Assembly (NCBI RefSeq): GCF_024437655.1
Contig: NZ_JANBVF010000008.1
Coordinates: forward strand, 79,690-143,689
Source of the DNA: Chitinolyticbacter albus
GTDB taxonomy: Bacteria > Pseudomonadota > Gammaproteobacteria > Burkholderiales > Chitinibacteraceae
Direction of reading: 5' to 3'
DNA: 64,000 nucleotides
The notes beneath the pieces are model-generated. The model saw only the letters and a list, made by a program, of their open reading frames with translations, had not been told where the DNA came from and searched no databases. The first letter of the stretch is position 1. Each line of letters opens with the position of its first letter. The translations under genes and the position numbers were made by a program. Shown one piece after another: positions 59,149-64,000 of the stretch.

Positions 59149-61053
59149 ATGCCCCTGCTGCTCGTCGAAAATGCCTCGCTCGCCTTCGGCCACTGGCCTT
59201 TGCTCGATCAAGCCAATCTGTCGATCGAGCCTGGCGAGCGCGTCGGGCTGATCGGGCGCAATGGCCAGGGCAAGTCGTCGCTGTTGAAGGCCGTCGCCGG
59301 CGTGGTCAGGCTCGACGATGGCGCCATCCGCGTGGCGCAGGACGTGCGCGTCGCCTTTGTCGCGCAGGAGCCGCAGTTTCCGGAAGGCGCCACGGTGTTC
59401 GACGCGGTGGCCGAGGGGCTGGGCGATTTGCACCTGCTGCTGAAGGACTACCACCACGCGACGCAGTCGCAGGACGGCAGCGAGGCGGCACTGGCAAGGC
59501 TGACCGAATTGCAGCACGCGCTCGAAGCGCAGGATGGCTGGAAGTTCGACGCGGTGATCGCCACCACCCTCTCCCACCTGGGGCTGCCTGCCGACGTGCG
59601 CGTCGATGCGCTCTCTGGTGGCTGGAAGAAACGCGTGGCGCTGGCGCGGGCGCTGGTGTCCGAGCCGCAACTGTTGCTGCTCGACGAGCCGACCAACCAC
59701 CTGGATGTGAACGCGATCGAATGGCTGGAAGGTCTGCTGAACGGCTACGCCGGCTGCGTGCTGTTCGTCACGCACGATCGACGCTTTCTCGACAATGTCG
59801 CCAACCGCATCGTCGAGCTCGATCGCGGCCGGCTGACGAGCTTCCCCGGCAACTTCAGCACCTACGAGACGCGCAAGGCCGAAATGCTGGCCGCCGAGGA
59901 AGTGGTGAACCGCAAGTTCGACAAGGTGCTGGCGCAGGAGGAAGTGTGGATCCGCAAGGGCATCGAGGCGCGCCGCACGCGCAACGAAGGCCGCGTGCGC
60001 CGGCTGGAACAACTGCGGCGTGACCGCGCGGCGCGGCGCGATCGCGTGGGCAACGTCAGCTTCCAGCTCGACGCCGGCGACAAGAGCGGCAAGCTCGTCG
60101 CCGAGTTCGAACAGGTGTGCAAGTCCTATCGCGACGAGGCCGGCCGCGAAAAGGTGATCGTGCATGACTTCAGCACCCGCCTGATCCGGGGCGACCGCAT
60201 CGGACTGATCGGCCCCAATGGCGTCGGCAAGACCACGCTGCTCAAGCTGATCCTCGGCGAGATCGAACCGGACAGCGGCCATATCAAGCGCGGCACCAAC
60301 CTGCAGGTCGCCTACTTCGATCAATTCCGCACCCAGCTCGACGAGGAAGCGGCCATCGTCGATGTGATCGGCCAGGGCAAGGACTACGTCGAGATCGGCG
60401 GAGCCCGCAAGCACGTAATGGGCTATCTGGAGGAATTCCTGTTCGCCCCGGAGCGCGCGCGCAGCCCGGTGAAATCGCTGTCCGGCGGCGAGCGCAACCG
60501 TCTCCTCCTGGCCATGCTGTTCACCCGGCCCGCCAATGTGCTGGTGCTGGACGAGCCGACCAACGATCTGGACATCGAAACGCTCGACCTCCTGGAGCAG
60601 CTGCTCGCCGACTACCCGGGTACCGTATTCCTGGTCAGCCACGACCGGGCCTTTCTCGACAACGTCGTCACCCAGACCATCGCGTTTGAAGGCGGTGGGC
60701 GGCTGGCCGAGAACGTCGGCGGCTATAGTGACTGGCAGACGGCGCGCGCGCGTCAGAACGCGCAACAGGTGGCCAGCAAGAAGCCGGATGCCCCGAGCGA
60801 CAAGGCCCCGGAGCGCACCAAGCCACGCACGCAGAAGCTGAGCTACAACGAGCAGCGCGAACTCGAACGCCTGCCCGGCGAAATCGAAGCACTGGAAGCC
60901 GAACAGGCGGATTTGCAACAGGGTCTGCTTGATCCGGCGCTGTATCGCGATGCGTCGCAGAAGGCGCGCGAAATGCAGGCTAGAATCGAGGAAATAGAGC
61001 TCTCGCTGCTCGAAAAACTCGAACGCTGGGAAGCGCTGGAAAGCCGGCGCTAA
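59149..61053 (+). CDS. uup: ABC-F family ATPase Uup
   Basis: 634 residues. Two ABC domains (GRNGQGKSS and GPNGVGKTT; LSGGWKKRV and LSGGERNRL; LLLLDEPTNHLD and VLVLDEPTNDLD) and a C-terminal coiled-coil DNA/RNA-binding tail (LSYNEQRELERLPGEIEALEAEQ), which identifies Uup. Functions at ribosomes or replication intermediates; linked to transposon excision. Confidence 0.94.
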   Translation: MPLLLVENASLAFGHWPLLDQANLSIEPGERVGLIGRNGQGKSSLLKAVAGVVRLDDGAIRVAQDVRVAFVAQEPQFPEGATVFDAVAEGLGDLHLLLKDYHHATQSQDGSEAALARLTELQHALEAQDGWKFDAVIATTLSHLGLPADVRVDALSGGWKKRVALARALVSEPQLLLLDEPTNHLDVNAIEWLEGLLNGYAGCVLFVTHDRRFLDNVANRIVELDRGRLTSFPGNFSTYETRKAEMLAAEEVVNRKFDKVLAQEEVWIRKGIEARRTRNEGRVRRLEQLRRDRAARRDRVGNVSFQLDAGDKSGKLVAEFEQVCKSYRDEAGREKVIVHDFSTRLIRGDRIGLIGPNGVGKTTLLKLILGEIEPDSGHIKRGTNLQVAYFDQFRTQLDEEAAIVDVIGQGKDYVEIGGARKHVMGYLEEFLFAPERARSPVKSLSGGERNRLLLAMLFTRPANVLVLDEPTNDLDIETLDLLEQLLADYPGTVFLVSHDRAFLDNVVTQTIAFEGGGRLAENVGGYSDWQTARARQNAQQVASKKPDAPSDKAPERTKPRTQKLSYNEQRELERLPGEIEALEAEQADLQQGLLDPALYRDASQKAREMQARIEEIELSLLEKLERWEALESRR

Positions 61054-61066
61054 ACGCCATCTATCC

Positions 61067-63961
61067 ATGACCCTGCCCGCGCCCCTGGTCCCCACCGACG
61101 AACCCGTCACCTCGCTGCAACCGCTGCGCACCGGGCTGATCGTGTTCTATGGCGTGCTGCTGCTCGCCTCGGCACTCAGCCTGATCTGGCTCACCGTACG
61201 CGATTACCACCTGACGGTGGACAATCTGGAGAACCAGCAGCTGCAGCTGGCGCGCTCGCTCGACGAGCATGCCACGCGGACCTTCATCTCGGTCGAACAG
61301 GGCATGCAGAACATCGTCGAGAGCCTGGAAACGCTGGGTGGCGTGGATCGGGCCGAAGAATATGCGATGCACATCCTGCTGCGCGACAAAACGGCGCTGA
61401 CGCCGCAGACCCGCGGCATCATCACCATCGACGCTGCGGGCGTGATCCGCGCTCACGGCCTGGAATATCCGATACGCCACGTCAATCTGGCTGACCGCGA
61501 TTACTTCAGCTACCACCGCACCTTCGACGATCTGCGGCTGCGCATCGACAAACCGCTGATCAGCCGCACCGACAATCTGTGGCTGATCCCGGTCACGCGG
61601 CGGATCAACCGGCGCGACGGCAGCTTTGGCGGTGTGGTGCTGGCCGGGGTCGAACCCGAGTATTTCCTCAGCTTCTATCAATCGCTCAAGCTCGCGCCAA
61701 CCACACGCATCGAACTGGTGCGCAGCGACGGCATGCTGCTCCTGAACTATCCGTTCGACGCCAAGGCGCTGGGCAACAATCTGCGCGAAACGGCACCGCT
61801 GGAGTTCGAGGCCAAAAGGCTGCGCCGCGCCGCAGCGTATACCGAGAGCGATGCCAATGGCAATGCCCGGGTCTCCGTGTTCCATGCCAGCAATGGCGAT
61901 CTGCCGTTGATCATCCGCGTTTCAGTCGATCTGGACGCATCGCTAGCCAAGTTCCGCAACGACCTGATGATGCGACTGATCGCCGTAGTGTCGCTGATGC
62001 TTATCGTCACTGTGTTGCTCTATCTGCTGCTGCGCCAGCTCAAGCGCGTCGAGCAGATCGAATCGCGGCTGCACCTCACCCAGTTCACCGTCGACGAAGC
62101 GCCCGACGTGATCCTGTGGGCGGACCGTGCCGCCACCCTGTGCTATGGCAATCGCGCGGCGCAAAGCCATAGCGGATTGCAACGCGCCGAGCTGCTCAAC
62201 ACCCGCCTGATCGATCTTGTCCCCGAGCTGGACGAAATGCAGTGGGAATCGATCTGGGATAAGCTCTATCTCGACAAGCGCTGCATCCTCAACGCCCATC
62301 TGCGCGGCCCTGGCGGCCATCTGCAGCCGGTGGAGATCACGTTCAACTACATCGAGTTCAACGCCGAGGCCTACGCCTGCTGCGCGGTGCGCGACATCAC
62401 CGAACAGCAGAACACCGAGCGCGAACTGCGCCGCCACCGCGACCACCTGCAGGATCTGGTGCTGGAACGGACCGCCGAGATCCGCACCGTGCTCGACGCC
62501 AGCCCGCTGGCGATCATGCTGTCGGTCAAGCACACCGTGCGCCTCGTCAACCCGGCGTTCGAGACGCTGTTCGGTTTCGAGGCGACCGACCTGATCGGCA
62601 TGCCGACGCATTCGCTGTATGCGTCGTCCCAGCGCTACGAGGAGATGTACCAGACCATCTGGGCGCGTATCAGCACCGGCGGCGTGTATCGCGGCGAAGT
62701 CGAATTGTTCCGCCGCGATCATTCCAGCTTCTGGGCCATGGTCTACGCCAAGGCGCTGGTGCCAGGCGACGCCAGCAAGGGCGTGATCGCGGTGATCGAG
62801 GACGTGACCGCGCAGCGTATCGCGGCGCAGGCACTGCGCCAGTCCGAGCGCCTGAAGCGCACCATCATTGACACCACGGCCGACGGTTTCATCCTGATCG
62901 ATGCCGGCCACCATATCGTCGACGTCAACCAGGCGTTCTGCCAGCTGCTGGGTTACCGGCGCGAAGAGCTGATCGGCCAGCAGCCCGACCAGCTGTGGGG
63001 CGAAACCGCCAAGCAGATCTTCCCTGAGCATCTGTCGGGCGCCGATACCGCCCCCAACCATATCGGCGAGGTGTCGCTGACCATCGTCGGTGGCGGCAGC
63101 AAGCCCTTCCTCGTCAACTCGGCGGTGATTCCGGACGACAACCAGCAGGTGGAATACGCGTTCGCCTTCCTCACCAACATCGCCCACCTCAAGGAAATCG
63201 AAAAGAAGCTCTTGGATTCCAAGGAGGCCGCCGAGGCCGCCAACGTGGCGAAGTCCGCCTTCCTCGCCAATATGTCGCACGAGTTGCGCACGCCCATGCA
63301 CGCCATCCTGTCGTTCTCCGAGATGGGGCTATCGAAAGCGAGCAAGGGCGATGCCACCAGCCTGTCGCGCTATTTCGAACGCATCCATTCGTCCGGGAAC
63401 CGGCTCTTGGTGTTGCTGAACGATCTCCTGGACATGTCGCGGCTGGAAGCCAACCGCATGACCTATGACAAGGCGCGCAACAACCTGCAGCAGACGGTAT
63501 TCGGTGCGACCCAGGAAATCGCGCCGCTGCTCGCCACCCGCCAGCTGCGGCTGCAGGTCGACGAGCTGACGCCGCCGCTCTATGCCGTGTTCGATCGCGC
63601 CCGGCTGATGCAGGTGATCGTCAACCTGCTGTCGAACGCCATCAAGTTCAGCCCGCAAGAAGGCCTGATCGAGATCGAATTCGTCGAGCTCACGGTACTT
63701 GCGAACGGCATGCCGGGCGTAGGCCTGCAGATCCGCGATCACGGCCCCGGCATTCCGGTGGGCGAAGAGGAAATCATCTTCGACAAGTTCATCCAGAGCA
63801 GCCGCGCGCGCAATAGCGGTGGCGGCACGGGCCTGGGTCTGGCCATCAGCCGGCAGATCATGCAGGACCATGGCGGAGAAATCTCGGCCGGCAACCATCC
63901 CGAGCAAGGCGCCATCTTCACGCTGCGGCTGCCGACCGAACCCGCACGCACCAAACGCTGA
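61067..63961 (+). CDS. PAS-domain sensor histidine kinase
   Basis: 964 residues. Membrane helix (about 24-45), periplasmic dCache-like sensor (about 46-300; DRDYFSYHRTFDDL, LISRTDNLWLIPVTRRI), second helix (about 305-328), three PAS domains, HisKA with His in FLANMSHELRTPMHAIL, and HATPase (NLLSNAIKFS, GTGLGLAISRQIM). No receiver domain, so it probably signals to an unlinked response regulator. It begins 13 bases after uup and may be co-transcribed. The stop at 63961 leaves 39 bases to the window end. Confidence 0.92.
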   Translation: MTLPAPLVPTDEPVTSLQPLRTGLIVFYGVLLLASALSLIWLTVRDYHLTVDNLENQQLQLARSLDEHATRTFISVEQGMQNIVESLETLGGVDRAEEYAMHILLRDKTALTPQTRGIITIDAAGVIRAHGLEYPIRHVNLADRDYFSYHRTFDDLRLRIDKPLISRTDNLWLIPVTRRINRRDGSFGGVVLAGVEPEYFLSFYQSLKLAPTTRIELVRSDGMLLLNYPFDAKALGNNLRETAPLEFEAKRLRRAAAYTESDANGNARVSVFHASNGDLPLIIRVSVDLDASLAKFRNDLMMRLIAVVSLMLIVTVLLYLLLRQLKRVEQIESRLHLTQFTVDEAPDVILWADRAATLCYGNRAAQSHSGLQRAELLNTRLIDLVPELDEMQWESIWDKLYLDKRCILNAHLRGPGGHLQPVEITFNYIEFNAEAYACCAVRDITEQQNTERELRRHRDHLQDLVLERTAEIRTVLDASPLAIMLSVKHTVRLVNPAFETLFGFEATDLIGMPTHSLYASSQRYEEMYQTIWARISTGGVYRGEVELFRRDHSSFWAMVYAKALVPGDASKGVIAVIEDVTAQRIAAQALRQSERLKRTIIDTTADGFILIDAGHHIVDVNQAFCQLLGYRREELIGQQPDQLWGETAKQIFPEHLSGADTAPNHIGEVSLTIVGGGSKPFLVNSAVIPDDNQQVEYAFAFLTNIAHLKEIEKKLLDSKEAAEAANVAKSAFLANMSHELRTPMHAILSFSEMGLSKASKGDATSLSRYFERIHSSGNRLLVLLNDLLDMSRLEANRMTYDKARNNLQQTVFGATQEIAPLLATRQLRLQVDELTPPLYAVFDRARLMQVIVNLLSNAIKFSPQEGLIEIEFVELTVLANGMPGVGLQIRDHGPGIPVGEEEIIFDKFIQSSRARNSGGGTGLGLAISRQIMQDHGGEISAGNHPEQGAIFTLRLPTEPARTKR

Positions 63962-64000
63962 CGCCCTCGCCCGGGGGCGGCGCTTGCCGTACAATCACGC

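Noticed and set aside
59029..61131. Minus-strand open frame of 700 codons opposite uup
   Set aside because: Antisense to Uup with no recognisable domain.

Overview
The window looks like the chromosome of a chitin-degrading betaproteobacterium, probably near the Neisseriales/Chitinibacteraceae (Chitinolyticbacter-, Chitiniphilus- or Chitinimonas-like). The base composition is GC-rich and most genes are single-copy housekeeping genes in betaproteobacterial order: smc-zipA-ligA, minCDE, map-glnD, leuC-entericidin-leuD, and divergent ppsA/ppsR. Three large secreted enzymes carry family 5/12-type chitin-binding modules. The genus is an inference. No rRNA, tRNA, CRISPR array, prophage or intact insertion sequence was seen.

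Layout. 1-2.1 kb: CDP-sugar genes (rfbF, rfbG cut by the edge) coupled to a thio-nucleoside phosphorylase. 2.1-3.2 kb: galU with an unusual in-frame phage Cro-like HTH extension and a palindromic upstream region. 3.5-12.1 kb: an acetate-transporter-family gene, then ligA, a YciI-like gene, zipA and smc on the minus strand. 12.2-25.2 kb: the degradative region, with a GH18 chitinase, a GH19 chitinase and a GH5/CBM6 glucanase-like enzyme, interspersed with lemA/TPM-domain genes, small hypotheticals and a pair of Gfo/Idh/MocA proteins of which one lacks the family's catalytic motif. 25.2-27.6 kb: LysR regulator divergent from an aldo/keto reductase. 27.6-33.1 kb: leuB, nagB, leuD and leuC on the minus strand; leuB is separated from leuCD by nagB and two unusual genes, and a degenerate second copy of the leuB start lies between them. 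33.3-36.6 kb: regulators, a secreted barnase-type RNase with its barstar, and a CPCC protein. 36.6-45.1 kb: radical SAM, stress protein, thioesterase, TerB-like protein, chemoreceptor, DNA glycosylase, SDR, an IS110 transposase scrap, aspartic protease and ABC-F ATPase. 45.2-64 kb: aminotransferase, ppsA/ppsR, minCDE, map, glnD, a lipoprotein, MltF-like transglycosylase, Uup and a PAS histidine kinase.

How it fits together. The secreted chitinases and the GH5 enzyme could attack chitin and fungal-type beta-glucan. NagB (glucosamine-6-phosphate deaminase) takes the resulting amino sugar into glycolysis, and ppsA/ppsR and galU cover gluconeogenesis and nucleotide sugars. The most unusual items are the Cro-like/GalU fusion, the catalytically degenerate oxidoreductase coupled to an intact paralogue, the rearranged leu region, the GH18 active-site substitution, and the barnase/barstar/CPCC group. 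No wholly new multi-gene system is evident.
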